DNA from: Acidobacteriaceae bacterium
Lineage (GTDB): Bacteria; Acidobacteriota; Terriglobia; Terriglobales; Acidobacteriaceae
DNA length: 64,000 bases
Direction of reading: 5' to 3'
NCBI GenBank assembly: GCA_003156805.1
Contig: PMHV01000024.1
Location: 29,223 to 93,222 of the forward strand
Shown here: positions 9,558-17,459 of the stretch, piece by piece
How positions within the stretch are numbered: position 1 is the stretch's first letter
How the letters are laid out: each line of letters begins with the position of its first letter
Position numbers and translations under genes: made by a program
The notes under the pieces: generated by a model
What the model saw: the letters and a program-made list of their open reading frames with translations, nothing else
The model's database searches: none
What the model was told of the DNA's origin: nothing

Positions 9558-9569
9558 CCCCGAGCGGGG
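9558..9569 (+). terminator. Short GC hairpin after the ALDH gene
   Basis: CCCC-GAGC-GGGG begins at the ALDH stop and is followed by TTAGTT. The 4-bp stem has no real T-run, so it is only a weak termination candidate. Confidence 0.2.
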
Positions 9570-9610
9570 TTAGTTGTGCCGCTCGCACCGTTCGTCTATC
9601 TCAGCACGCA

Positions 9611-9640
9611 TTGACACTATAGAAGCGCGCCCAATACACT
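9611..9640 (+). promoter_or_regulatory. Candidate sigma-70-type promoter for the ribokinase-like gene
   Basis: A perfect TTGACA (9611-9616), an 18-bp spacer, then TACACT (9635-9640), about 50 bp before the ribokinase-like start. It suggests this gene may also be transcribed apart from deoC and the ALDH gene. Confidence 0.4.
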
Positions 9641-9689
9641 CGGCGTTCCTCGAAGTTGTCTGAATAAGACCTTTCACTGAACCAGATCT

Positions 9690-10619
9690 ATGGCCAAGCG
9701 TCCTCGCATCGCAGTAATCGGCAGCTCCAACATCGACCTGACAACATTCGCGGATCGTTTCCCTGAACCTGGTGAAACCATATTCGGGCAGAAGTTCGAC
9801 CTGGGATTCGGCGGCAAAGGCGCCAATCAGGCTGTGGCGGCACGGCTGTGCGGTGCGGACGTCTTCATGGTGGCGCGCGTGGGAAGCGACCTGTTCGGTC
9901 CCGCCGCTATCGACAACCTGCGCAAGATCGGAATCGATACAACCCACGTGAAGCAGATCGAGGGATTGTCCAGCGGCGTCGCGCCGATTTTCGTCGAGCC
10001 CAACGGGCAAAACCGCATTCTGGTAGTGAAGGGAGCCAACGACGCGCTGAAGCCGGCGGACGTGGATGCTGCCGCCGAAACGCTGAAAACCGCCGACTGC
10101 ATCGTTTTGCAGTTCGAGATTCCTGTGGAAACGGTCTATTACGCGATCGCCTTCGCGCGGAAGCACGGCATTCGCTGCATCCTGAATCCAGCGCCCGCGC
10201 AGGCGGTCGAGATGCAAGCGCTCAACGGGCTCGATTACTTCGTTCCCAATGAGAGTGAGACCGAAGCTATCACCGGCACTGCGGCGCGAAATGTAGCTGA
10301 CGCGAAGAAGTGCACCGAGAAGCTATTAGCCGGCGGCATTCATCGCGTCATCATCACCTTGGGCGCCAACGGGTGTCTTCTTGCAGGCCGCGACCTGAGC
10401 GAGCACCTGCCTGCGTTTACCGTTAAGAGCATCGATAGCAGCGGCGCCGGCGACGCCTTCATCGGAAGCTTTGCCGGCTTTCTCGCAGAAGGAATTCCAG
10501 AACGGGAAGCGGTGCGGCGCGCCAATTTATACGCGGCACTTTCGACAACCGGCATCGGAACCCAGAAATCGTTCTACGGTCGCGCACGCTTTGACGCGGA
10601 ATGGGCGCGCCAATCCTGA
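9690..10619 (+). CDS. rbsK: Ribokinase-family sugar kinase (ribokinase or deoxyribokinase)
   Basis: 309 residues, typical for PfkB/ribokinase proteins. The N-terminal signature is GFGGKGANQAVAA (about residues 36-48) and the C-terminal signature is SSGAGDAFIGSFAGFL with the catalytic Asp. The substrate-side strand starts IAVIGSSNIDLTT, close to ribokinase VVVGSINxD. Ribokinase makes ribose-5-phosphate; related deoxyribokinases make 2-deoxyribose-5-phosphate. Placement downstream of deoC and an aldehyde dehydrogenase makes 2-deoxyribose a real possibility, but no residue pattern I can read separates the two. The rbsK symbol is therefore a family-level call. Confidence 0.85.
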   Translation: MAKRPRIAVIGSSNIDLTTFADRFPEPGETIFGQKFDLGFGGKGANQAVAARLCGADVFMVARVGSDLFGPAAIDNLRKIGIDTTHVKQIEGLSSGVAPIFVEPNGQNRILVVKGANDALKPADVDAAAETLKTADCIVLQFEIPVETVYYAIAFARKHGIRCILNPAPAQAVEMQALNGLDYFVPNESETEAITGTAARNVADAKKCTEKLLAGGIHRVIITLGANGCLLAGRDLSEHLPAFTVKSIDSSGAGDAFIGSFAGFLAEGIPEREAVRRANLYAALSTTGIGTQKSFYGRARFDAEWARQS

Positions 10620-10765
10620 AGATTCGCTGATCTGGCGATGGCAGTGCCCGCAGTCCCATCCCACAAAGCCATCCAAGTGAACCATGAAGCGGCGAACTGC
10701 GAATTTTTTCATCGGACAGTGCCAAAAGATGACGCGGCTAACGCTCGTCCCATCGCCGAAAATTC

Positions 10766-10795
10766 TTGACTTGACAATAACGCTCCATTTATAAG
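10766..10795 (+). promoter_or_regulatory. Candidate promoter for the TonB-dependent receptor gene
   Basis: TTGACT (10766-10771), an 18-bp spacer and TATAAG (10790-10795). An overlapping perfect TTGACA (10771-10776) would leave only 13 bp. Transcription would start near 10802 and give a ~105-nt leader that contains the terminator-like hairpin at 10832-10876. Confidence 0.4.
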
Positions 10796-10831
10796 GCCGT
10801 TCTACGGCATTCTCTATAAGTTCTGCGCATG

Positions 10832-10876
10832 CGGACCTCCCAGTCCCGGAAAGGGAAGGGGTAGGGTCCGTTTTTT
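10832..10876 (+). terminator. Terminator-like hairpin in the leader of the TonB-dependent receptor
   Basis: The outer stem is CGGACC (10832-10837) with GGTCCG (10865-10870). Inner pairings are CCC (10839-10841) with GGG (10858-10860) and TCCC (10844-10847) with GGGA (10853-10856) around a GGAAA loop. Six T residues follow directly (10871-10876). This is a textbook intrinsic-terminator shape. It sits 33 bp before the receptor start and 210 bp after the kinase stop, so it looks more like a leader attenuator than the kinase gene's terminator. Confidence 0.65.
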
Positions 10877-10908
10877 GTTAGGTGATGGGCTACCGTAAGG
10901 GGGAGTTA

Positions 10909-13900
10909 ATGCGGAACAAGAAAGCGTCGGCCGCGGTGTTTTTCTGTGCGCTCGGGTTGTGGGCCACTCCACTGCTCGTCGGTCAGTCGACCGGAACTTT
11001 CTCCGGTACGGTCTCCGATAAAGCCGGAGCTGTGATCTCAGGCGCTACCGTGAAAGCCATTTCGCAGGGCACAGGCATTTCCCGCGAGGCCAAGACTGAC
11101 GATTCCGGACGCTACCTCATCCCCCTGCTGCCTGTCGCGTACTACGCGATTCGAGTGGAGTCTCCAGGTTTCGCGCCTTCGGAGCAGAAAGATGTTCGCC
11201 TGCAGGTTGACGAGCACCGCGAACTGGATTTCGCGCTCGTGCCTGCGTCCGTCACGACGGCGGTTGAAGTCAGCGCCACTGAAGTGGCAGTGCAGACAAC
11301 GAATGCCACACTTGGTCAGGTCATCACGTCCGAGCAGGTTGCCGAGCTTCCGTTGAACGGCCGCGACTTCGTGCAACTGGCGACACTAACGCCCGGAACA
11401 ACCACTGAAACGAACCCGAACAGCTTCTTCAACGCCGGCGCGAGCAGCGAAGTCGCGGCACGCGGGACTTTTTCGCTCTCAGTCGGCGGCTCACGAGCCA
11501 ACAGCACGGACTGGCTGTTCGACGGCAACGACAACAACGAACTCACTGCCGGTGGCATTGCGATTTTACCCTCGATCGATGCCATCCAGGAATTCAAGGT
11601 TCTCACCTACAACTACTCGGCGGAATACGGCACTCGCGGAGGTCCGACCGTCCTGCTGACGACGAAGTCAGGCTCCAACCAGTTTCACGGCGGGCTCTTC
11701 GAGTTCTTCCGCAACACAGATCTGGATGCACGAAGCGCTCGCTCGGCGTTCCGCGAACAATTTAATTTGAACCAGTTCGGATTCGATCTGGGCGGCCCGA
11801 TCCAGAAGGATAAGACATTCTTTTTCCTCGACTATCAGGCCAAGATGCAGCGCCACGGAATACCGTTTGAAGGGTTCGTGCCCACGGCGGCGATGCGCAC
11901 CGGCGACTTCTCATCCGACCTTTTTGGCAATGCTCTGGCCGCTGGAGATCAGATACTCTACAACCCATACAGCACGACGGCGACTACCCGTCAGCCGTTC
12001 ATGTGCGACAGTTCGGGAAATGCTATTCCCGCAAACCCTGATGGAACCCAAACCGGAGGATCGCCTTGCAACAAGATTCCGTCCAACCTGATTAACCGGG
12101 TCGCCGCGGCCATGGTGACCCTCTACCCGGGGACCAACTCGACCTCGTCGGCCGGCAACTTCTCCTCCGTGCCGGTGCGGAAACTGAATGAGGGCGAATT
12201 CGACATCCGCCTGGATCACAACTTTTCCAGCAAGGATTCCGTCTTCGCGCGCTTCAGCTACGACCAGGCGGTGTCGTTCGTCCCTGGCGGGTCTCCCGGC
12301 TTCGCCGAGGCCAATCCTTTTGCGAGCACTCAAAACATCACCAACCACGGGCGCAATGTGGCAGTCTCGGAAACGCATATTTTCTCGGATCGCAACCTGA
12401 ATCAATTCAACGCGGGCTTTAACCGGATTTTCAACCATATCCTGTCGTACGGCAACGGGACGTGCGAATCCTCCCAACTCCCCGCCTCCAGCATCGATCC
12501 GTCCCCCACTCTCATTCCCGGCTCCAACCTCGGGAGCAAGTGCGATAGCTTGACCGGGTACCCTGCGAGCTTGTCGCAGTCCACCAAAGATTGCGTAAGT
12601 TGCGGCTTGGCATCGACCCAGATCAACGGTCCGTATTGGTCCTTGGGGGATCGCGGGTACTCGCCGTTTCAGGGTGGAACCAATGTGTTTTCCGTCTCCG
12701 ATACGTTTGACATGATTCGCGGCAACCACAACCTCCGGGTGGGTGGTGGAATTCGCGTCAACCAGATGAACGTCCTGGCGAATGGGTTCGCCGACGGATA
12801 CTGGATCTTTACCAACTCCTGGTCGAGCAACCTGGGAGCGGCAGGTACTGGCGACAACATGGCGGATTTCCTGCTAGGAATGGTGGATCTCGCCCTCCAC
12901 GATCAGACGTTCCAGGGTGCGACCACCGGCCGCCGATGGAAACTGTTCCGTCCGTTTGTGCAGGACGATTGGCGTGCGACGCCAGACCTTACAGTCAACC
13001 TCGGTCTGGCCTGGGCTTTGGTGACTCCGATCACGGAAGCGGAGAATCGCCAGTCAAACTTTGACTTTGCCACCGGTCAATATCTAATCCCGGGTCAGAA
13101 CTCGGATGGGCGAGTCGGAATTCAACTTGACAAGACCGCGCTCGAACCCCGCATTGGATTGGCCTGGAAGCCAATGGGGAGCCAGACCACGGCGCTACGC
13201 GCGGGGTACGCAATTTTCCACGATTCCTCCTGGAGCATGGGAGCGCAAGGGCTGTGGCAGAACCCGCCTTATTTCCAGGAGACCGCGGGCGGCTCCTTCT
13301 TTTTCCCCGATCTATGTCCCGCCGGTTGGACGAACGTGCCCACTCCTGCCTGCGCAAGTACGCTGGCGAGTTCGCAGCCAGGGCCAGGCATGATCATTTC
13401 TAACGGCTTCCAGTTCTCCACCACGCCTCCGGTCCCGAGCGCATTCGGAGGGAATATTAATTCTCAGAACCTGAATTTCAAGCAGGGCATGGTGCAACAG
13501 TTCAACTTGAACGTGGAGCACCAATTGCCGGGCAACGTTGTCCTGACGGCCGGATACGCGGGATCCCGCAGTTCGCATATCCTGAGCAGCTTCGAGAATC
13601 TGAACGTCGCATCGCCCAGTGCCTGTGGCACGGCTGGCTATAGCCTTGGGTGCGGAATTAGCAGTCCGCCGTACCCAAACTTGGGCACAATCTATAGCAT
13701 TCGCGACGTAGGCGCCGCCCGCTACGACTCCCTTCAAGTGAAGGCGGAAACCAAGAGCACCAGGCACGGCATCTACGCTCTTTTGGGCTATACCTGGGCC
13801 CGGAACTTCGACAATGGGCTCTCGGACGGGTTGGGTAGCAACACCGGAGCGACCTATTGGCCGTTGCCTGGCGCCAACAAGTTGGATTGGGGACTGTCGC

Positions 13901-14559
13901 AAATTCAGCTCAACGATCAGTTCACCGCCAGCATTCTTTACGATTTGCCCTTCGGGAAGGGTAAGCGCTTCGGCAGCACGTGGAGCGGACCTGGAAATAC
14001 CGTCTTCGGCGGTTGGACAGTCAATGTAATCGAAAAAATGACCTCGGGATTTCCTCTTTTCTTGGTCTCCAGTACCAACAACTCTGGGGTGCTGTTCTCG
14101 GACAACGGGAACAACTATAACCGGCCCATCGAGATCTCTAACCCACACCAGGCAGGACCGGTGCCGTCGAATCCAAATCCAGCCTGTTCCACGACGGTTT
14201 CGCAGGGTGGAATTGCGCCGGACCACCTCGGGCCATCAACGGTAATGTTCAACAACTGCGCCTTTACGGACGCGCCTTTCGGAGAGCTTGGCACGCTGCC
14301 CCGGGCGCCGCTCTATGGGCCAGACTTTGTGAACACTGACTTTTCCGTCATCAAGCACTTCCGGTTGCCGTATCGTGAAGGCATGCAATTAGATTTTCGG
14401 GGTGAGTTCTTCAATGTGTTTAACCACGCACAGTACTTCATGGGCGGCCTCGGTTTCTCCGGCCTTCAGGATGTAGACACCGAGGCTAACTTCGGGGCGG
14501 CAAACGCTACGGTAAATAACCCACGCGTAATTCAGTTTGCCTTGAAGCTTGAGTTCTAG
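10909..14559 (+). CDS. TonB-dependent outer-membrane receptor with carboxypeptidase-regulatory domain
   Basis: 1216 residues from the ATG at 10909, preceded by an AAGGGGGAG ribosome-binding site; the in-frame 10882 start has none. A signal peptide (basic MRNKK, hydrophobic core, cleavage near LLVGQ) leads into a carboxypeptidase-regulatory Ig-like domain (residues ~28-105, GTVSDKAGAVISGATV). A plug domain follows (QVITSEQVAELPLNGRDF) and then a long beta-barrel ending in Phe (FALKLEF), the usual barrel-assembly signal. Oar-like receptors of this size are strongly expanded in Acidobacteriota. The ligand is unknown; the neighbours suggest a sugar or nucleoside but do not prove it. A hairpin with a T-run precedes the gene. 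Confidence 0.93.
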   Translation: MRNKKASAAVFFCALGLWATPLLVGQSTGTFSGTVSDKAGAVISGATVKAISQGTGISREAKTDDSGRYLIPLLPVAYYAIRVESPGFAPSEQKDVRLQVDEHRELDFALVPASVTTAVEVSATEVAVQTTNATLGQVITSEQVAELPLNGRDFVQLATLTPGTTTETNPNSFFNAGASSEVAARGTFSLSVGGSRANSTDWLFDGNDNNELTAGGIAILPSIDAIQEFKVLTYNYSAEYGTRGGPTVLLTTKSGSNQFHGGLFEFFRNTDLDARSARSAFREQFNLNQFGFDLGGPIQKDKTFFFLDYQAKMQRHGIPFEGFVPTAAMRTGDFSSDLFGNALAAGDQILYNPYSTTATTRQPFMCDSSGNAIPANPDGTQTGGSPCNKIPSNLINRVAAAMVTLYPGTNSTSSAGNFSSVPVRKLNEGEFDIRLDHNFSSKDSVFARFSYDQAVSFVPGGSPGFAEANPFASTQNITNHGRNVAVSETHIFSDRNLNQFNAGFNRIFNHILSYGNGTCESSQLPASSIDPSPTLIPGSNLGSKCDSLTGYPASLSQSTKDCVSCGLASTQINGPYWSLGDRGYSPFQGGTNVFSVSDTFDMIRGNHNLRVGGGIRVNQMNVLANGFADGYWIFTNSWSSNLGAAGTGDNMADFLLGMVDLALHDQTFQGATTGRRWKLFRPFVQDDWRATPDLTVNLGLAWALVTPITEAENRQSNFDFATGQYLIPGQNSDGRVGIQLDKTALEPRIGLAWKPMGSQTTALRAGYAIFHDSSWSMGAQGLWQNPPYFQETAGGSFFFPDLCPAGWTNVPTPACASTLASSQPGPGMIISNGFQFSTTPPVPSAFGGNINSQNLNFKQGMVQQFNLNVEHQLPGNVVLTAGYAGSRSSHILSSFENLNVASPSACGTAGYSLGCGISSPPYPNLGTIYSIRDVGAARYDSLQVKAETKSTRHGIYALLGYTWARNFDNGLSDGLGSNTGATYWPLPGANKLDWGLSQIQLNDQFTASILYDLPFGKGKRFGSTWSGPGNTVFGGWTVNVIEKMTSGFPLFLVSSTNNSGVLFSDNGNNYNRPIEISNPHQAGPVPSNPNPACSTTVSQGGIAPDHLGPSTVMFNNCAFTDAPFGELGTLPRAPLYGPDFVNTDFSVIKHFRLPYREGMQLDFRGEFFNVFNHAQYFMGGLGFSGLQDVDTEANFGAANATVNNPRVIQFALKLEF

Positions 14560-14669
14560 GGCGGGGTGAGTTCGGCGGTCCCAATCAAGGGCAGGCTGGG
14601 TCGCTCGCGGTCTGCCCTCAACGCTGCAGACTAGAAGATTGTTGTGGCCGATGTTTCATGTTCGGCGAT

Positions 14670-14698
14670 ATTGACGGGGCAAGTTCTACAAGCTTTAT
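14670..14698 (+). promoter_or_regulatory. Candidate promoter for the nucleoside-hydrolase-like gene
   Basis: TTGACG (14670-14675), a 17-bp spacer and TTTATA (14693-14698), about 50 bp before the ATG at 14746. Confidence 0.45.
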
Positions 14699-14745
14699 AT
14701 TGAGCTAATGACCCGGCTGCAACGTATGCGATAAGTCGCCCGCTC

Positions 14746-15840
14746 ATGCCTACACATAACCGCTACTTTCTCGCAGTCCTGTTCTCGCTGCTGGCAAGCT
14801 CATTCGCCCCGGCCCAGCAGCGCCGCAAGGTGATTATCAACGAAGATTTTTCCGGCCCTGGCGGCAGTAACCTGCAGACTCTTCTCGTGCTGGTGCAGTC
14901 GCCGCAGGTAGAAGTTCTGGGTGCGACGGTGGTGAGCGGCGACCAGTGGCGCGACGAAGAAGTCGCGCACACGCTCCGCCTGCTCGAAATCATTGGCCGC
15001 ACCGATATTCCCGTGGTGCCGGGAGCGGTTTTCCCCCTGGTGCGGCGGCGCGAGGAAACTCAACTTTGGCAAGATGTTTATGGGAAAGTCGCGTACGCCG
15101 GAGCCTGGGATGACCGGTGGTGGCACCTGCCCTTGGTCGTGCCGCCGCTGCCCGAAGGCCAGCCCACCACAAAACCTGCCGACGAAGATGCCGCTCATTT
15201 CCTGATTCGCATGATGCGTAAGTATCCGCACGAAGTGACGATCTACGAGGGTGGACCCATGACCAATCTGGCGCTCGCGATCTCACTCGATGCAGAATTT
15301 CCGAAGCTGGCGCAAGAACTGGTCTTTATGGGAGGAAGCCTGAGCCCGCAAACCGACAATCCCGAATTCCTGAATAGTCCGCGCCACGAGTTCAATTTCT
15401 GGTTTGATCCGGAGGCGGCGCAAATCGTTTTGCGGGCGCCCTGGAAGAAGATCGTCTGCACGCCAACCGACATTTCCGTCAAGACTCGCCTCACCCCGGA
15501 AATGGTCAAACAAATCGATGCCAGCGGCACCGCGCTCGCGCATTACATCGCGCGCTTCTTTCATCCTGGTTTGGGCGCCGATTACATGTGGGACGAACTT
15601 GCCGCAGCCGCGTGGATCGACCCAACCATCGTCACCAAGAGCGAGACTCGCTACATGGGTGTGGACCTTGACCGCGGCGCCGGATACGGCAACACACTGA
15701 CCTGGACTGAGAAGGATAAGCCGAGATTCGCCGGGCAACCAGTCGAAATCCAAGTGGATTTGGATGCCGAAAAGTTCTATCGAATGTTTGTGAGCTTGAT
15801 GAGCGCCCCAACGCCTGGTGATCACGCTCCCGCTCACTGA
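14746..15840 (+). CDS. Exported nucleoside-hydrolase-fold protein with altered metal motif
   Basis: 364 residues with an N-terminal signal peptide (hydrophobic core ~7-21, cleavage near APAQQ). The fold is that of inosine/uridine-preferring nucleoside hydrolases: EVLGATVVSGDQ, LRLLEIIGRTDIPVVPGA, then YEGGPMTNLALA, FMGGSL, HEFNFWFDPEAAQIVL, and a C-terminal MWDELAAAAWIDP. In the family the N-terminal DTDPGxDD motif and a late Asp hold the catalytic calcium. Here the motif reads NEDFSGPGGSN (residues 32-42), so most of its Asp ligands are replaced. It may be a divergent hydrolase with different chemistry, or a binding protein. Its stop faces the TPR gene 9 bp away. Confidence 0.85.
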   Translation: MPTHNRYFLAVLFSLLASSFAPAQQRRKVIINEDFSGPGGSNLQTLLVLVQSPQVEVLGATVVSGDQWRDEEVAHTLRLLEIIGRTDIPVVPGAVFPLVRRREETQLWQDVYGKVAYAGAWDDRWWHLPLVVPPLPEGQPTTKPADEDAAHFLIRMMRKYPHEVTIYEGGPMTNLALAISLDAEFPKLAQELVFMGGSLSPQTDNPEFLNSPRHEFNFWFDPEAAQIVLRAPWKKIVCTPTDISVKTRLTPEMVKQIDASGTALAHYIARFFHPGLGADYMWDELAAAAWIDPTIVTKSETRYMGVDLDRGAGYGNTLTWTEKDKPRFAGQPVEIQVDLDAEKFYRMFVSLMSAPTPGDHAPAH

Positions 15841-15849
15841 CGGAATCAG

Positions 15850-17334
15850 TCATTGCGATTGCGGCGGCGAGCCGGAAGTTTTGTCCCGCAACCGATAGAC
15901 AAACTGCGGAATTTCGTGCCGTTCGCGCTCGACGTCTCCGGCCGTTTCTTTTGAGATCTGTTCGTAGAGTTCGAACTCTTGTCGAGCTTTCAGCTTTTCT
16001 CCGGTCTGCCGATAAGCCTGCGCCAAGCGATAATGCGCCTCTTCCAGCCTGGGACTGACCTTGATCGCTTGTTGATAGGCGGAAATTGCCCGGGGAAAAT
16101 CCTTCCGCTCAGCGTAGACGACTCCCAATTGTAAATAGCCGACGCCGAGCTGCGGATCGAGACGCACAGTCTTCTCCAGCGAAGACTCGACTTGCGGCAA
16201 ATCTGTCGCGTCCTCGGCATTCCCCCGCCGCTTCCACAAACTGACCGCGTAATAGTAATTCGCCAGCGCATTGTCAGGTTGAAGTCTGACAAATCGCGCT
16301 AGTTTCTCGGTAAGCCCCTCTGGCTGGGCCGTCTCGATGCTTTGCATTCTCCCGAGAAACACATAAGGGTTGGGGTCACTGGGATCCAGATCTGACGCCT
16401 GGTAGAGGCGCTGTGCCGCCTTCTCGTACGAACCGCTCGCGTAATAGGCCACGCCAAGGCCGATCAACATGCGAACGGAACTCGGGAAAAGGCTGGTCCC
16501 CTTCGCGAACACCTCGATGGCTGGCTCCGCCGCGCGATGCGTCAGCAGATCCGATCCCCAATCGAACAGGTTAGGCTCGCTCGGATTCATTTCTGCGGCC
16601 CGCTGGTACTCCTGCACGGCTTCGAGAGGATCGCCCAGTTTCTCTTCCACGTCAGCCAGTGAGTGATGAAGTTCGGCCGTTTGCTTGACAGCAAGCATGG
16701 CTTGAAGCTTGGCCCGCGCATCTTCGCCGTGCGCGTCTATGCCATGCGCATCTATGGACACAACCAGATTCTTGTCGTCGGCCGGGTCTTGGCTCAGCGA
16801 AGCGGTCGCCTTTGCCAGGGCGTTTCTGTTTCGCACAATCGCATCGGAACCGTGTCCACCGAGATTGGTGGCGTCGGCAACACCCGCGACCGTGAATGTC
16901 GGTTGGTCGAAAAACTGCGGAACGCTGGAAGATGTGCTCTGCGTTGCAGAGGTAATGGCGGAAGCCGGCGTCAGGTCAATCGTCTTCTCCTCGTTCATCC
17001 CGAGAACAACAGGGCCAGCAGTGGCCTCGCCATACTCCGCCATTTCCGCTCGAACTATATACGTACCCTCATGAAGCGCCGAAAACCGATAGCGGCCTGC
17101 CGAGTCCGCACGGGTCGTGGTTGTCACTACGTGCGCTCCATCTTGCCGCATTAGAAACACGGTGACGGCCGCAACCGGATGACCGCGCGAGTCTCGGATG
17201 TTTCCTTGTAACGCGGCGGAGGGCGAACCTTCGGGCGTTTGTGCCGCCACCGACAATGGCACGGCTAGCGCTGCCAAAACACACGCGATCCAAACATTTC
17301 GGAATCTACTCAGAGTCCCGCGACAATGGCTCAT
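15850..17334 (-). CDS. Exported carboxypeptidase-regulatory-like and TPR protein
   Basis: 494 residues. The signal peptide has a hydrophobic core IACVLAALAVPLSVAAQ (about 17-32). It is followed by a carboxypeptidase-regulatory-like Ig domain (LQGNIRDSRGHPVAAVTVFL to VRAEMAEYGEA, ~43-105). From about residue 200 to 470 there are tetratricopeptide repeats, for example ELHHSLADVEEKLGDPLEAVQEYQRAAEMNP and the canonical GVVYAERKDFPRAISAYQQA. It is likely a periplasmic scaffold for protein-protein contacts; no enzyme motif is seen. A well-placed promoter lies upstream. It shares its TPR style with the larger upstream gene at 17460-21623, and the two may form one module. Confidence 0.82.
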   Translation of the reverse strand: MSHCRGTLSRFRNVWIACVLAALAVPLSVAAQTPEGSPSAALQGNIRDSRGHPVAAVTVFLMRQDGAHVVTTTTRADSAGRYRFSALHEGTYIVRAEMAEYGEATAGPVVLGMNEEKTIDLTPASAITSATQSTSSSVPQFFDQPTFTVAGVADATNLGGHGSDAIVRNRNALAKATASLSQDPADDKNLVVSIDAHGIDAHGEDARAKLQAMLAVKQTAELHHSLADVEEKLGDPLEAVQEYQRAAEMNPSEPNLFDWGSDLLTHRAAEPAIEVFAKGTSLFPSSVRMLIGLGVAYYASGSYEKAAQRLYQASDLDPSDPNPYVFLGRMQSIETAQPEGLTEKLARFVRLQPDNALANYYYAVSLWKRRGNAEDATDLPQVESSLEKTVRLDPQLGVGYLQLGVVYAERKDFPRAISAYQQAIKVSPRLEEAHYRLAQAYRQTGEKLKARQEFELYEQISKETAGDVERERHEIPQFVYRLRDKTSGSPPQSQ

Positions 17335-17387
17335 GGGGGCACAAGTTCTGGAGGCGCAAAGAAATCAGTCAACGTATTCGGTGGATT

Positions 17388-17416
17388 ATTTTAGTCGCTT
17401 GATCGGTGAACGGCAA
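17388..17416 (-). promoter_or_regulatory. Candidate promoter for the carboxypeptidase-regulatory/TPR gene
   Basis: On the minus strand: TTGCCG (17416-17411), a 17-bp spacer, then TAAAAT (17393-17388). The expected transcription start is ~45 bp before the ATG at 17334. It indicates transcription independent of the upstream FG-GAP gene. Confidence 0.5.
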
Positions 17417-17459
17417 TTGACGGTGCAACCTTCCCCGGTGCGCTCCCAAAACAATTTGC

